Source: Proteus vulgaris (GTDB lineage: Bacteria; Pseudomonadota; Gammaproteobacteria; Enterobacterales; Enterobacteriaceae). Taken from it: DNA of 64,000 nt. A program made the position numbers and the translations under genes. The DNA lies in contig NZ_CP047346.1 in assembly GCF_011045815.1 (NCBI RefSeq), forward strand, positions 57,295 through 121,294, read 5' to 3'. Every line of letters begins with the position of its first letter. Position 1 is the stretch's first letter. Below are positions 7,746 to 16,317 of the stretch, in pieces. The notes under the pieces were generated by a model. It saw only the letters and a list, made by a program, of their open reading frames with translations, was not told the DNA's origin and did no database searches.

Positions 7746-9269
7746 GTGATAAACGTGGCGATATTGAGCGCAATTCGACGCTGGCATTTTCGCGATGGTG
7801 CGTCGATTCGGGAAATAGCCCGACGAAGCGGCCTGTCCAGGAACACCGTTCGCAAGTATTTGCAAAGCAAGGTGGTTGAACCGCAGTACCCAGCGCGAGA
7901 CAGCGTTGGCAAGTTAAGTCCTTTTGAGCCCAAGTTAAGGCAGTGGCTCTCCACCGAGCACAAAAAGACAAAGAAGCTGCGCAGAAACCTGCGCAGCATG
8001 TACCGGGATTTGGTCGCTTTGGGCTTTACCGGGTCTTATGACCGAGTGTGTGCCTTTGCCCGACAGTGGAAAGATTCCGAACAGTTCAAGGCGCAAACCT
8101 CGGGCAAGGGTTGTTTCATCCCCTTGCGCTTTGCTTGTGGCGAAGCCTTCCAATTCGATTGGAGTGAGGACTTTGCCCGCATAGCGGGCAAACAGGTCAA
8201 ACTTCAGATTGCCCAGTTTAAGTTGGCCCACAGCCGGGCCTTTGTGCTTCGGGCTTACTACCAGCAAAAACATGAAATGCTGTTTGATGCCCACTGGCAT
8301 GCCTTTCAAATCTTCGGTGGCATTCCCAAGCGCGGCATCTACGACAACATGAAGACCGCTGTGGATTCGGTGGGGCGTGGCAAAGAGCGCAGGGTCAATC
8401 AGCGGTTCACTGCCATGGTCAGCCACTACCTGTTTGATGCGCAGTTCTGTAATCCAGCATCGGGTTGGGAGAAAGGCCAGATTGAGAAGAACGTGCAGGA
8501 TTCCCGCCAACGCCTGTGGCAAGGGGCACCAGACTTTCAAAGCCTTGCTGATTTGAATGTGTGGCTTGAGCATCGCTGCAAAGCGCTGTGGTCTGAGCTG
8601 CGCCACCCCGAATTGGACCAAACCGTGCAAGAGGCCTTTGCCGATGAACAAGGCGAGTTGATGGCGCTACCCAATGCCTTTGATGCATTCGTGGAGCAAA
8701 CCAAGCGAGTCACTTCAACCTGCCTTGTTCACCACGAGGGCAATCGCTACAGCGTTCCTGCCAGTTACGCCAACAGGGCCATCAGCCTTCGGATTTATGC
8801 AGACAAGCTGGTGATGGCTGCCGAAGGCCAACACATTGCCGAGCATCCAAGATTGTTTGGCAGTGGCCACGCTCGGCGTGGCCACACACAATACGACTGG
8901 CACCATTACTTGTCTGTGCTTCAGAAGAAACCTGGGGCGTTGCGCAATGGTGCGCCATTTGCTGAATTGCCACCCGCGTTCAAGAAGCTTCAATCCATCT
9001 TGCTGCAACGCCCCGGCGGTGACCGTGACATGGTGGAAATTCTGGCCCTTGTATTGCACCACGATGAAGGTGCGGTACTCAGTGCTGTGGAATTGGCATT
9101 GGAGTGTGGCAAGCCATCGAAGGAGCATGTGCTTAATCTGTTGGGACGTTTGACCGAAGAACCTCCACCCAAACCGATTCCAATTCCCAAGGGGTTAAGG
9201 CTGACATTGGAACCACAGGCCAACGTGAACCGCTATGACAGTTTAAGGAGAGCCCATGATGCAGCATGA
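7746..9269 (+). CDS. istA: IS1326 transposase IstA
   Basis: This 507-residue IS21-family transposase begins with an HTH (FRDGASIREIARRSGLSRNTVRKYL) followed by the rve catalytic core. The core has DWSEDFARI, GIYDNMKTAVD and a downstream Glu in the GWEKGQIEKNVQD segment. GTG 7746 is the start. The 3' end overlaps istB by 14 bp, standard for IS21 operons. The reading frame is intact despite IS1353 upstream, but IS1353 may separate it from its promoter. Confidence 0.93.
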   Translation: MINVAILSAIRRWHFRDGASIREIARRSGLSRNTVRKYLQSKVVEPQYPARDSVGKLSPFEPKLRQWLSTEHKKTKKLRRNLRSMYRDLVALGFTGSYDRVCAFARQWKDSEQFKAQTSGKGCFIPLRFACGEAFQFDWSEDFARIAGKQVKLQIAQFKLAHSRAFVLRAYYQQKHEMLFDAHWHAFQIFGGIPKRGIYDNMKTAVDSVGRGKERRVNQRFTAMVSHYLFDAQFCNPASGWEKGQIEKNVQDSRQRLWQGAPDFQSLADLNVWLEHRCKALWSELRHPELDQTVQEAFADEQGELMALPNAFDAFVEQTKRVTSTCLVHHEGNRYSVPASYANRAISLRIYADKLVMAAEGQHIAEHPRLFGSGHARRGHTQYDWHHYLSVLQKKPGALRNGAPFAELPPAFKKLQSILLQRPGGDRDMVEILALVLHHDEGAVLSAVELALECGKPSKEHVLNLLGRLTEEPPPKPIPIPKGLRLTLEPQANVNRYDSLRRAHDAA

Positions 9270-10041
9270 AGGCCATGTGAGAATCCTCAAATCCTTGAAA
9301 CTCTTTGGCATGGCACACGCCATTGAGGAGTTGGGCAATCAGAATTCACCAGCATTTAATCAAGCCTTGCCCATGCTGGACAGCTTGATTAAAGCTGAAG
9401 TGGCAGAGCGTGAAGTACGTTCGGTGAACTATCAATTGCGGGTGGCCAAGTTCCCCGTGTATCGGGACTTGGTGGGCTTTGACTTCAGTCAAAGCCTGGT
9501 TAATGAGGCCACGGTCAAACAATTGCACCGGTGCGACTTCATGGAACAAGCCCAGAACGTGGTGCTGATTGGTGGGCCAGGCACAGGCAAGACTCACCTG
9601 GCCACAGCCATTGGTACACAAGCAGTGATGCACTTGAACCGACGGGTGCGTTTCTTCTCCACCGTGGATTTGGTCAATGCACTGGAGCAAGAGAAATCAT
9701 CTGGGCGTCAGGGACAAATCGCAAACCGTCTGTTGTATGCCGATTTGGTGATTCTGGATGAGCTGGGATATTTGCCTTTTAGCCAAACCGGTGGGGCACT
9801 GCTGTTTCACCTGCTCTCAAAGCTGTACGAAAAAACCAGCGTGATACTGACCACCAACTTGAGCTTCTCGGAATGGAGCCGAGTGTTTGGCGATGAAAAG
9901 ATGACAACAGCGTTGTTGGACCGACTAACCCACCACTGCCACATCCTGGAAACCGGCAATGAAAGTTACCGCTTCAAACACAGTTCAACTCAGAATAAGC
10001 AGGAGGAAAAACAGACCCGCAAACTGAAAATCGAGACATAA
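9256..10041 (+). CDS. istB: IS1326 helper ATPase IstB
   Basis: This 261-residue AAA+ protein assists IstA in target capture. Walker A is VLIGGPGTGKTHLA (about 98-111) and Walker B is YADLVILDELGYLPF. AAGGAG lies 6 bp before the ATG, inside the end of istA. It is full length for the family. Confidence 0.93.
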   Translation: MMQHEGHVRILKSLKLFGMAHAIEELGNQNSPAFNQALPMLDSLIKAEVAEREVRSVNYQLRVAKFPVYRDLVGFDFSQSLVNEATVKQLHRCDFMEQAQNVVLIGGPGTGKTHLATAIGTQAVMHLNRRVRFFSTVDLVNALEQEKSSGRQGQIANRLLYADLVILDELGYLPFSQTGGALLFHLLSKLYEKTSVILTTNLSFSEWSRVFGDEKMTTALLDRLTHHCHILETGNESYRFKHSSTQNKQEEKQTRKLKIET

Positions 10042-10216
10042 TTCTGACAACAAGGGGTGGGTCAAAATTCAATGCAAATCCCGGGTCAAATTTGGGTGCA
10101 AATCAACAGATATCGACAACCTCTCGCGCAACCAAGACATCGCGGTCGGACTGCAAGTGATCTTGAAGCCACGGGCCCGTCCCACCCCGACATGGACCTC
10201 GATGCCCGAACGGACG

Positions 10217-10717
10217 TTAGATTTCGAGTTCTAGGCGTTCTGCGATGAAGGTTGGATCCCAGCCGGGATTGAAAGTGTCGACGTGGGTGAATCCGAGCCG
10301 CTCGTATAGGCCACGCAGGTTCGGGTGGCAGTCGAGCCGCAGCTTGGCGCACCCCTGCGTTCGCGCGGCATGGCGGCAAGCCTCGATCAGCGCGGAGCTG
10401 ACACCCCGGCCCGCATGTGTCCGTCGCACCGCGAGCTTGTGCAGATATGCGGCCTCCCCCTTGAGGGCGTCGGGCCAGAACTCGGGATCCTCGGCCGACA
10501 AGGTGCAACAGCCGACGATGCCGTCGCTGCAACTCGCGACTAGGAGCTCGGATCTCAGGACGAAGGTCTCCGCGAATGTCCGGTCGATCCGCGCGACGTC
10601 CCAGGCGGGCGTTCCCTTGGCGGACATCCACGCCGCAGCGTCGTGCATCAGCCGCACAACCTCGTCGATATCACCCGAGCAGGCGACCCGAACGTTCGGA
10701 GGCTCCTCGCTGTCCAT
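10217..10717 (-). CDS. orf5: Orf5 GNAT-family acetyltransferase of the integron 3'-CS
   Basis: This 166-residue protein has the GNAT acetyl-CoA fold: LHKLAVRRTHAGRGVSSALIEACRHAA is motif A, followed by LRLDCHPNLRGLYERLGF. It is the standard gene following sul1 in class 1 integron 3'-conserved segments. Its substrate is not established. IS1326 begins 108 bp downstream, so the 3'-CS ends shortly after orf5, as in In2. Confidence 0.93.
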   Translation of the reverse strand: MDSEEPPNVRVACSGDIDEVVRLMHDAAAWMSAKGTPAWDVARIDRTFAETFVLRSELLVASCSDGIVGCCTLSAEDPEFWPDALKGEAAYLHKLAVRRTHAGRGVSSALIEACRHAARTQGCAKLRLDCHPNLRGLYERLGFTHVDTFNPGWDPTFIAERLELEI

Positions 10718-10844
10718 TCGCTCCCCTGGCGCGGTATGAACCGCCGCCTCATAGTGCAGTTTGATCCTGACGAGCCCAGCATGTCTGCGCCCACCTTCGC
10801 GGAACCTGACCAGGGTCCGCTAGCGGGCGGCCGGAAGGTGAATG

Positions 10845-11684
10845 CTAGGCATGATCTAACCCTCGGTCTCTGGCGTCGCGACTGCGAAATTTCGCGAGGG
10901 TTTCCGAGAAGGTGATTGCGCTTCGCAGATCTCCAGGCGCGTGGGTGCGGACGTAGTCAGCGCCATTGCCGATCGCGTGAAGTTCCGCCGCAAGGCTCGC
11001 TGGACCCAGATCCTTTACAGGAAGGCCAACGGTGGCGCCCAAGAAGGATTTCCGCGACACCGAGACCAATAGCGGAAGCCCCAACGCCGACTTCAGCTTT
11101 TGAAGGTTCGACAGCACGTGCAGCGATGTTTCCGGTGCGGGGCTCAAGAAAAATCCCATCCCCGGATCGAGGATGAGCCGGTCGGCAGCGACCCCGCTCC
11201 GTCGCAAGGCGGAAACCCGCGCCTCGAAGAACCGCACAATCTCGTCGAGCGCGTCTTCGGGTCGAAGGTGACCGGTGCGGGTGGCGATGCCATCCCGCTG
11301 CGCTGAGTGCATAACCACCAGCCTGCAGTCCGCCTCAGCAATATCGGGATAGAGCGCAGGGTCAGGAAATCCTTGGATATCGTTCAGGTAGCCCACGCCG
11401 CGCTTGAGCGCATAGCGCTGGGTTTCCGGTTGGAAGCTGTCGATTGAAACACGGTGCATCTGATCGGACAGGGCGTCTAAGAGCGGCGCAATACGTCTGA
11501 TCTCATCGGCCGGCGATACAGGCCTCGCGTCCGGATGGCTGGCGGCCGGTCCGACATCCACGACGTCTGATCCGACTCGCAGCATTTCGATCGCCGCGGT
11601 GACAGCGCCGGCGGGGTCTAGCCGCCGGCTCTCATCGAAGAAGGAGTCCTCGGTGAGATTCAGAATGCCGAACACCGTCACCAT
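10845..11684 (-). CDS. sul1: Sul1 sulfonamide-insensitive dihydropteroate synthase
   Basis: This 279-residue DHPS replaces sulfonamide-inhibited FolP in folate synthesis. Recognisable segments are FGILNLTEDSFFDESRR near the N-terminus, VDVGPAASHPD, LILDPGMGFFLSP and SVSRKSFLGA. I chose ATG 11684 (MVTVFGILN) because it gives the canonical 279 residues. It overlaps the 3' end of qacEdelta1 by 7 bp. Transcription comes from the integron and upstream 3'-CS promoters. Confidence 0.98.
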   Translation of the reverse strand: MVTVFGILNLTEDSFFDESRRLDPAGAVTAAIEMLRVGSDVVDVGPAASHPDARPVSPADEIRRIAPLLDALSDQMHRVSIDSFQPETQRYALKRGVGYLNDIQGFPDPALYPDIAEADCRLVVMHSAQRDGIATRTGHLRPEDALDEIVRFFEARVSALRRSGVAADRLILDPGMGFFLSPAPETSLHVLSNLQKLKSALGLPLLVSVSRKSFLGATVGLPVKDLGPASLAAELHAIGNGADYVRTHAPGDLRSAITFSETLAKFRSRDARDRGLDHA

Positions 11685-12025
11685 GGCGTCGGCCTCCGCA
11701 GCGACTTCCACGATGGGGATCGGGCGAGCAAAAAGGCAGCAATTATGAGCCCCATACCTACAAAGCCCCACGCATCAAGCTTTTGCCCATGAAGCAACCA
11801 GGCAATGGCTGTAATTATGACGACGCCGAGTCCCGACCAGACTGCATAAGCAACACCGACAGGGATGGATTTCAGAACCAGAGAAAGAAAATAAAATGCG
11901 ATGCCATAACCGATTATGACAACGGCGGAAGGGGCAAGCTTAGTAAAGCCCTCGCTAGATTTTAATGCGGATGTTGCGATTACTTCGCCAACTATTGCGA
12001 TAACAAGAAAAAGCCAGCCTTTCAT
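11678..12025 (-). CDS. qacEdelta1: QacEdelta1 quaternary ammonium efflux protein
   Basis: This 115-residue SMR-family protein has four hydrophobic segments and the essential membrane Glu in IVGEVIATSAL. The C-terminus is the hybrid tail (RSPSWKSLRRPTPW) formed when sul1 DNA fused to qacE, so activity is weak. It marks the start of the 3'-conserved segment just after the lnu(F) cassette. Confidence 0.97.
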   Translation of the reverse strand: MKGWLFLVIAIVGEVIATSALKSSEGFTKLAPSAVVIIGYGIAFYFLSLVLKSIPVGVAYAVWSGLGVVIITAIAWLLHGQKLDAWGFVGMGLIIAAFLLARSPSWKSLRRPTPW

Positions 12026-12129
12026 GATATATCTCCCAATTTGTGTAGGGCTTATTATGCACGCTTAAAAATAATAAAAGCAGACTTGACCTGATAGTTT
12101 GGCTGTGAGCAATTATGTGCTTAGTGCAT

Positions 12130-12190
12130 CTAACGTCAAAATCAGCGGCGCGTTTTTATGCGTCCGCTGGATTTACTTGTTGTGCGGCGT
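12130..12190 (-). other. attC site of the lnu(F) cassette
   Basis: The junction with the 3'-CS is the core GTTAGATGC (complement of GCATCTAAC at about 12126-12134). Imperfect inverted repeats (AGCGGCGCGTTTTTATGCGTCCGCT) and a second core near 12178-12186 follow. The site overlaps the 3' end of lnu(F). Exact ends are approximate. Confidence 0.7.
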
Positions 12191-12994
12191 CGCAGACTCA
12201 TTGAGCAACCTTTTTGCCTGCGCAATTACAGTTCTCGGAAGCTCGATATTCAGAGGTTCTGTCACGCTCTTGAACAATTCGAGACTCCACGTCCACGTTT
12301 GATGATAGGCTGCACATAGTGCTCTTGGTTCTGCACTGCTTGTGCATGCCAGATAGCGATTATACGAGTCCTCCGAGATATCCTTTTCGAGCGCGCGTGA
12401 AGGTGTCGGCCAGTGGTCTGTTGCCCCTTCGTGGAGTCGAACCAGCTTGAGTAGGTTTTCATGTGCTTTGCTGAGCAAAGCCCAGGCGCGAGCGTACTCT
12501 CCCCGATTTAAAAGATTGGCCCCAAAGAGCATCAGGCTGATGAGGTTCAACACAAGCCCTTCCACCAGCGGCGCGCCTTCACGTATCGGGGGACCGCCCA
12601 CGAGAGCGCTTGCGTACCTTGACAACTCTCCTGATCGGTCCAACAAAACAGCCGCCTCAAGCGAGGGAAACCACCCATAGCCTTGCCAAGTGGAAATGAC
12701 CGGTATGTCCGATTTTCGCATGAAATGGAATTCACCGCGAATGCCGTTTTCAAAAAGTGCGGTGTGGTGGCCGAAGTCGTCCGGAAAGTAAGCAGCAACC
12801 GGACTTACGGCATTAAGCCACGAGCGCTGATCGAAATTTTCAAAATGGTCATCCTGGATGAACACTGCGAATTCGATATCAGAGAACTCGTCACCCTCTC
12901 CGATAGCAAATGAGCCGAACATCAATGCCGCGATTATTCGTGCATCCTCATGACAACCTTCCTTGAAGAGTTCGATCATTTTCAGTTGAAGCAT
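12173..12994 (-). CDS. lnu(F): Lnu(F) lincosamide nucleotidyltransferase
   Basis: This 273-residue enzyme adenylylates lincosamides such as lincomycin and clindamycin. The nucleotidyltransferase motif GSFAIGEGDEFSDIEFAV (about residues 27-44) carries the metal-binding Asp/Glu pair. It is a gene cassette in second position, after aadA2, in the class 1 integron, read from the PcS promoter in intI1. Its neighbour order aadA2-lnu(F) and the full length support the call. Confidence 0.95.
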   Translation of the reverse strand: MLQLKMIELFKEGCHEDARIIAALMFGSFAIGEGDEFSDIEFAVFIQDDHFENFDQRSWLNAVSPVAAYFPDDFGHHTALFENGIRGEFHFMRKSDIPVISTWQGYGWFPSLEAAVLLDRSGELSRYASALVGGPPIREGAPLVEGLVLNLISLMLFGANLLNRGEYARAWALLSKAHENLLKLVRLHEGATDHWPTPSRALEKDISEDSYNRYLACTSSAEPRALCAAYHQTWTWSLELFKSVTEPLNIELPRTVIAQAKRLLNESATPHNK

Positions 12995-13067
12995 AGAAAT
13001 ATCCTTTTATTGAAGCCACAGATTATGAGGAAAGGTATACGCAGATTTTTGTTTTTTTTCGTCAGCA

Positions 13068-13127
13068 CAACGCCGGAGTTAAGCCGCCGCGCGTAGCGCG
13101 GTCGGCTTGAACGAATTGTTAGACATC
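13068..13127 (-). other. attC site of the aadA2 cassette (first integron)
   Basis: A roughly 60-bp site with a GC-rich inverted repeat (GCCGCCGCGCGTAGCGCGG) is flanked by the cores GTTAGAC and AACGCC. It separates aadA2 from lnu(F). The identical site lies at 46173-46232 in the second integron. Confidence 0.85.
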
Positions 13128-13917
13128 ATTTACCAACTGACTTGATGATCTCGCCTTTCACAAAGCGAATAAATTCTTCCAAGTGATCTGCGCGTGAGGC
13201 CAAGTGATCTTCTTTTTGTCCCAGATAAGCTTGCTTAGCTTCAAGTAAGACGGGCTGATACTGGGCAGGTAGGCGTTTTATTGCCCAGTCGGCAGCGACA
13301 TCCTTCGGCGCGATTTTGCCGGTTATTGCGCTGTACCAAATGCGGGACAACGTAAGCACTACATTTCGCTCATCGCCGGCCCAGTCGGGCTGCGAGTTCC
13401 ATAGCTTCAAGGTTTCCCTCAGCGCCTCGAATAGATCCTGTTCAGGAACCGGGTCAAAGAATTCCTCCGCTGCCGGACCTACCAAGGCAACGCTATGTTC
13501 TCTTGCTTTTGTAAGCAGGATAGCTAGATCAATGTCGATCATGGCTGGCTCGAAGATACCCGCAAGAATGTCATTGCGCTGCCATTCTCCAAATTGCAGC
13601 TCGCGCTTAGCCGGATAACGCCACGGGATGATGTCGTCATGCACGACAAGGGTGACTTCTATAGCGCGGAGCGTCTCGCTCTCGCCAGGGAAAGCCGAAG
13701 CCTCCATAAGATCATTGAGCAATGCTCGCCGCGTCGTTTCATCAAGCTTTACGGCCACAGTAACCAACAAATCAATATCGCTGTATGGCTTCAGGCCGCC
13801 ATCCACTGCGGAGCCGTACAAATGCACGGCCAGCAACGTCGGTTCGAGATGGCGCTCAATGACGCTTAGCACCTCTGATAGTTGGTTCGAAATTTCGATG
13901 GTCACCGCTACCCTCAT
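13126..13917 (-). CDS. aadA2: AadA2-type aminoglycoside (3'')(9) adenylyltransferase, first copy
   Basis: This 263-residue enzyme adenylylates streptomycin and spectinomycin. The nucleotidyltransferase signature is LYGSAVDGGLKPYSDIDLLV. It is the first cassette after attI1. Compared with the second copy at 46231-47022 it differs near the N-terminus: MRVAV instead of MREAV, and HLEPT instead of HLEST. The rest looks identical. The Pro form resembles aadA1-like N-termini, so this may be an aadA2 variant or hybrid allele. Confidence 0.95.
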   Translation of the reverse strand: MRVAVTIEISNQLSEVLSVIERHLEPTLLAVHLYGSAVDGGLKPYSDIDLLVTVAVKLDETTRRALLNDLMEASAFPGESETLRAIEVTLVVHDDIIPWRYPAKRELQFGEWQRNDILAGIFEPAMIDIDLAILLTKAREHSVALVGPAAEEFFDPVPEQDLFEALRETLKLWNSQPDWAGDERNVVLTLSRIWYSAITGKIAPKDVAADWAIKRLPAQYQPVLLEAKQAYLGQKEDHLASRADHLEEFIRFVKGEIIKSVGK

Positions 13918-13921
13918 GATG

Positions 13922-13985
13922 TCTAACTTTGTTTTAGGGCGACTGCCCTGCTGCGTAACATCGTTGCTGCTCCATAACATCAAAC
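13922..13985 (-). other. attI1: attI1 recombination site (first integron)
   Basis: The region between the aadA2 cassette boundary (CTAAC at 13923) and intI1 holds the attI1 sequence. The same bases recur at 47932-47994 beside the dfrA12 cassette. Limits are approximate. Confidence 0.75.
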
Positions 13986-14062
13986 ATCGACCCACGGCGT
14001 AACGCGCTTGCTGCTTGGATGCCCGAGGCATAGACTGTACAAAAAAACAGTCATAACAAGCC

Positions 14063-15076
14063 ATGAAAACCGCCACTGCGCCGTTACCACCGCTGCGTTC
14101 GGTCAAGGTTCTGGACCAGTTGCGTGAGCGCATACGCTACTTGCATTACAGTTTACGAACCGAACAGGCTTATGTCAACTGGGTTCGTGCCTTCATCCGT
14201 TTCCACGGTGTGCGTCACCCGGCAACCTTGGGCAGCAGCGAAGTCGAGGCATTTCTGTCCTGGCTGGCGAACGAGCGCAAGGTTTCGGTCTCCACGCATC
14301 GTCAGGCATTGGCGGCCTTGCTGTTCTTCTACGGCAAGGTGCTGTGCACGGATCTGCCCTGGCTTCAGGAGATCGGAAGACCTCGGCCGTCGCGGCGCTT
14401 GCCGGTGGTGCTGACCCCGGATGAAGTGGTTCGCATCCTCGGTTTTCTGGAAGGCGAGCATCGTTTGTTCGCCCAGCTTCTGTATGGAACGGGCATGCGG
14501 ATCAGTGAGGGTTTGCAACTGCGGGTCAAGGATCTGGATTTCGATCACGGCACGATCATCGTGCGGGAGGGCAAGGGCTCCAAGGATCGGGCCTTGATGT
14601 TACCCGAGAGCTTGGCACCCAGCCTGCGCGAGCAGCTGTCGCGTGCACGGGCATGGTGGCTGAAGGACCAGGCCGAGGGCCGCAGCGGCGTTGCGCTTCC
14701 CGACGCCCTTGAGCGGAAGTATCCGCGCGCCGGGCATTCCTGGCCGTGGTTCTGGGTTTTTGCGCAGCACACGCATTCGACCGATCCACGGAGCGGTGTC
14801 GTGCGTCGCCATCACATGTATGACCAGACCTTTCAGCGCGCCTTCAAACGTGCCGTAGAACAAGCAGGCATCACGAAGCCCGCCACACCGCACACCCTCC
14901 GCCACTCGTTCGCGACGGCCTTGCTCCGCAGCGGTTACGACATTCGAACCGTGCAGGATCTGCTCGGCCATTCCGACGTCTCTACGACGATGATTTACAC
15001 GCATGTGCTGAAAGTTGGCGGTGCCGGAGTGCGCTCACCGCTTGATGCGCTGCCGCCCCTCACTAGTGAGAGGTAG
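14063..15076 (+). CDS. intI1: Class 1 integron integrase IntI1 (first copy)
   Basis: This 337-residue tyrosine recombinase captures and excises cassettes at attI1 and attC. Catalytic segments are [15 protein letters not shown] (first Arg), [15 protein letters not shown] (His/Arg box) and [15 protein letters not shown] (His and nucleophile Tyr). It reads away from the cassettes. The whole 5'-CS (13923-15278) is repeated at 47932-49287. It is full length and probably functional. Confidence 0.98.
14150..14178 (-). promoter_or_regulatory. PcS: Cassette promoter PcS inside intI1
   Basis: On the minus strand the -35 is TTGACA (14173-14178) and the -10 is TAAACT (14150-14155), spaced by 17 bp. This combination is the strong PcS variant. 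The candidate P2 position (TAACAA/ACTGTA near 14035-14059) has only a 14-bp spacer, so P2 is probably inactive. Confidence 0.9.
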
Positions 15077-15253
15077 GGCAGCGCAAGTCAATCCTGGCGG
15101 ATTCACTACCCCTGCGCGAAGGCCATCGGTGCCGCATCGAACGGCCGGTTGCGGAAAGTCCTCCCTGCGTCCGCTGATGGCCGGCAGCAGCCCGTCGTTG
15201 CCTGATGGATCCAACCCCTCCGCTGCTATAGTGCAGTCGGCTTCTGACGTTCA

Positions 15254-15278
15254 GTGCAGCCGTCTTCTGAAAACGACA
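15254..15278. repeat. IRi: Tn402-type 25-bp inverted repeat IRi (first integron)
   Basis: GTGCAGCCGTCTTCTGAAAA followed by CGACA marks the outer boundary of the integron 5'-CS. Immediately after it begins the Tn21 tnpM sequence. The matching IRt would lie beyond tniA, now removed by IS26. Confidence 0.93.
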
Positions 15279-15629
15279 ATGGAGGTGGTAGCCGAGGGTG
15301 TGGAAACACCCGACTGCCTTGCGTGGTTGCGGCAGGCGGGTTGCGACACGGTGCAGGGTTTCCTGTTCGCCAGGCCGATGCCGGCGGCGGCCTTCGTCGG
15401 CTTCGTCAACCAATGGAGGAACACCACCATGAACGCCAATGAACCGAGCACCAGTTGCTGCGTGTGCTGCAAGGAAATCCCGCTCGATGCCGCCTTCACG
15501 CCGGAAGGGGCCGAGTACGTGGAGCATTTCTGCGGGCTGGAGTGCTATCAGCGCTTCCAGGCGCGGGCCAGCACTGCGACCGAAACCAGCGTCAAACCGG
15601 ACGCTTGTGATTCGCCGCCGTCAGGTTGA
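15279..15629 (+). pseudogene. tnpM: TnpM (3' part of Tn21 urf2, cut by the integron)
   Basis: This 116-residue frame begins right after IRi. The N-terminal half is the end of an EAL-domain protein ([30 protein letters not shown]). The second half is a Cys-rich DUF3330-like segment ([14 protein letters not shown] ... [12 protein letters not shown]). In Tn21 the integron split urf2, and this residue of it was named tnpM. Its presence between IRi and res shows that this integron occupies the In2 site of Tn21. Function is doubtful. Confidence 0.88.
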
Positions 15630-15640
15630 GGCATACCCTA

Positions 15641-15750
15641 ACCTGATGTCAGATGCCATGTGTAAATTGCGTCAGGATAGGATTGAATTTTGAATTTATT
15701 GACATATCTCGTTGAAGGTCATAGAGTCTTCCCTGACATTTTGCAGGGAA
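15641..15750. promoter_or_regulatory. res: Tn21 res site and tnpR/tnpA promoter region
   Basis: The AT-rich interval between tnpM and tnpR holds TGATGTCAG/CTGACA-type repeats expected for resolvase subsites. It aligns base by base with the 49288-49385 interval in front of the second tnpR, where the left part has been replaced by the integron. Confidence 0.65.
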
Positions 15751-15754
15751 TTCC

Positions 15755-16315
15755 ATGACTGGACAGCGCATTGGGTATATCAGGGTCAGCACCTTCGACC
15801 AGAACCCGGAACGGCAACTGGAAGGCGTCAAGGTTGATCGCGCTTTTAGCGACAAGGCATCCGGCAAGGATGTCAAGCGTCCGCAACTGGAAGCGCTGAT
15901 AAGCTTCGCCCGCACCGGCGACACCGTGGTGGTGCATAGCATGGATCGCCTGGCGCGCAATCTCGATGATTTGCGCCGGATCGTGCAAACGCTGACACAA
16001 CGCGGCGTGCATATCGAATTCGTCAAGGAACACCTCAGTTTTACTGGCGAAGACTCTCCGATGGCGAACCTGATGCTCTCGGTGATGGGCGCGTTCGCCG
16101 AGTTCGAGCGCGCCCTGATCCGCGAGCGTCAGCGCGAGGGTATTGCGCTCGCCAAGCAACGCGGGGCTTACCGTGGCAGGAAGAAATCCCTGTCGTCTGA
16201 GCGTATTGCCGAACTGCGCCAACGTGTCGAGGCTGGCGAGCAAAAGACCAAGCTTGCTCGTGAATTCGGAATCAGTCGCGAAACCCTGTATCAATACTTG
16301 AGAACGGATCAGTAA
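15755..16315 (+). CDS. tnpR: Tn21 resolvase TnpR
   Basis: This 186-residue serine resolvase resolves Tn21 cointegrates at res. The N-terminal catalytic motif RIGYIRVSTFDQNPERQ includes the nucleophilic Ser; MDRLARNLDDLRRIV and the ERALIRERQREGI E-helix follow, and the C-terminal HTH reads TKLAREFGISRETLYQYL. It ends 2 bp before tnpA. The protein is complete. Confidence 0.96.
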   Translation: MTGQRIGYIRVSTFDQNPERQLEGVKVDRAFSDKASGKDVKRPQLEALISFARTGDTVVVHSMDRLARNLDDLRRIVQTLTQRGVHIEFVKEHLSFTGEDSPMANLMLSVMGAFAEFERALIRERQREGIALAKQRGAYRGRKKSLSSERIAELRQRVEAGEQKTKLAREFGISRETLYQYLRTDQ

Positions 16316-16317
16316 AT

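Larger units (their letters stand above)
6023..10108. mobile_element. IS1326: IS1326 (IS21 family) interrupted by IS1353
   Basis: The ends are imperfect inverted repeats: TGTTGAGTTGCATCTAAAAT at 6023 and the complement of TGTTGATTTGCACCCAAATT ending at 10108. The element carries istA and istB. IS1353 sits between the left end and istA. Without IS1353, about 2.47 kb remains, close to the IS1326 size. IS1326::IS1353 beside tniB is the hallmark of In2 in Tn21. Confidence 0.92.
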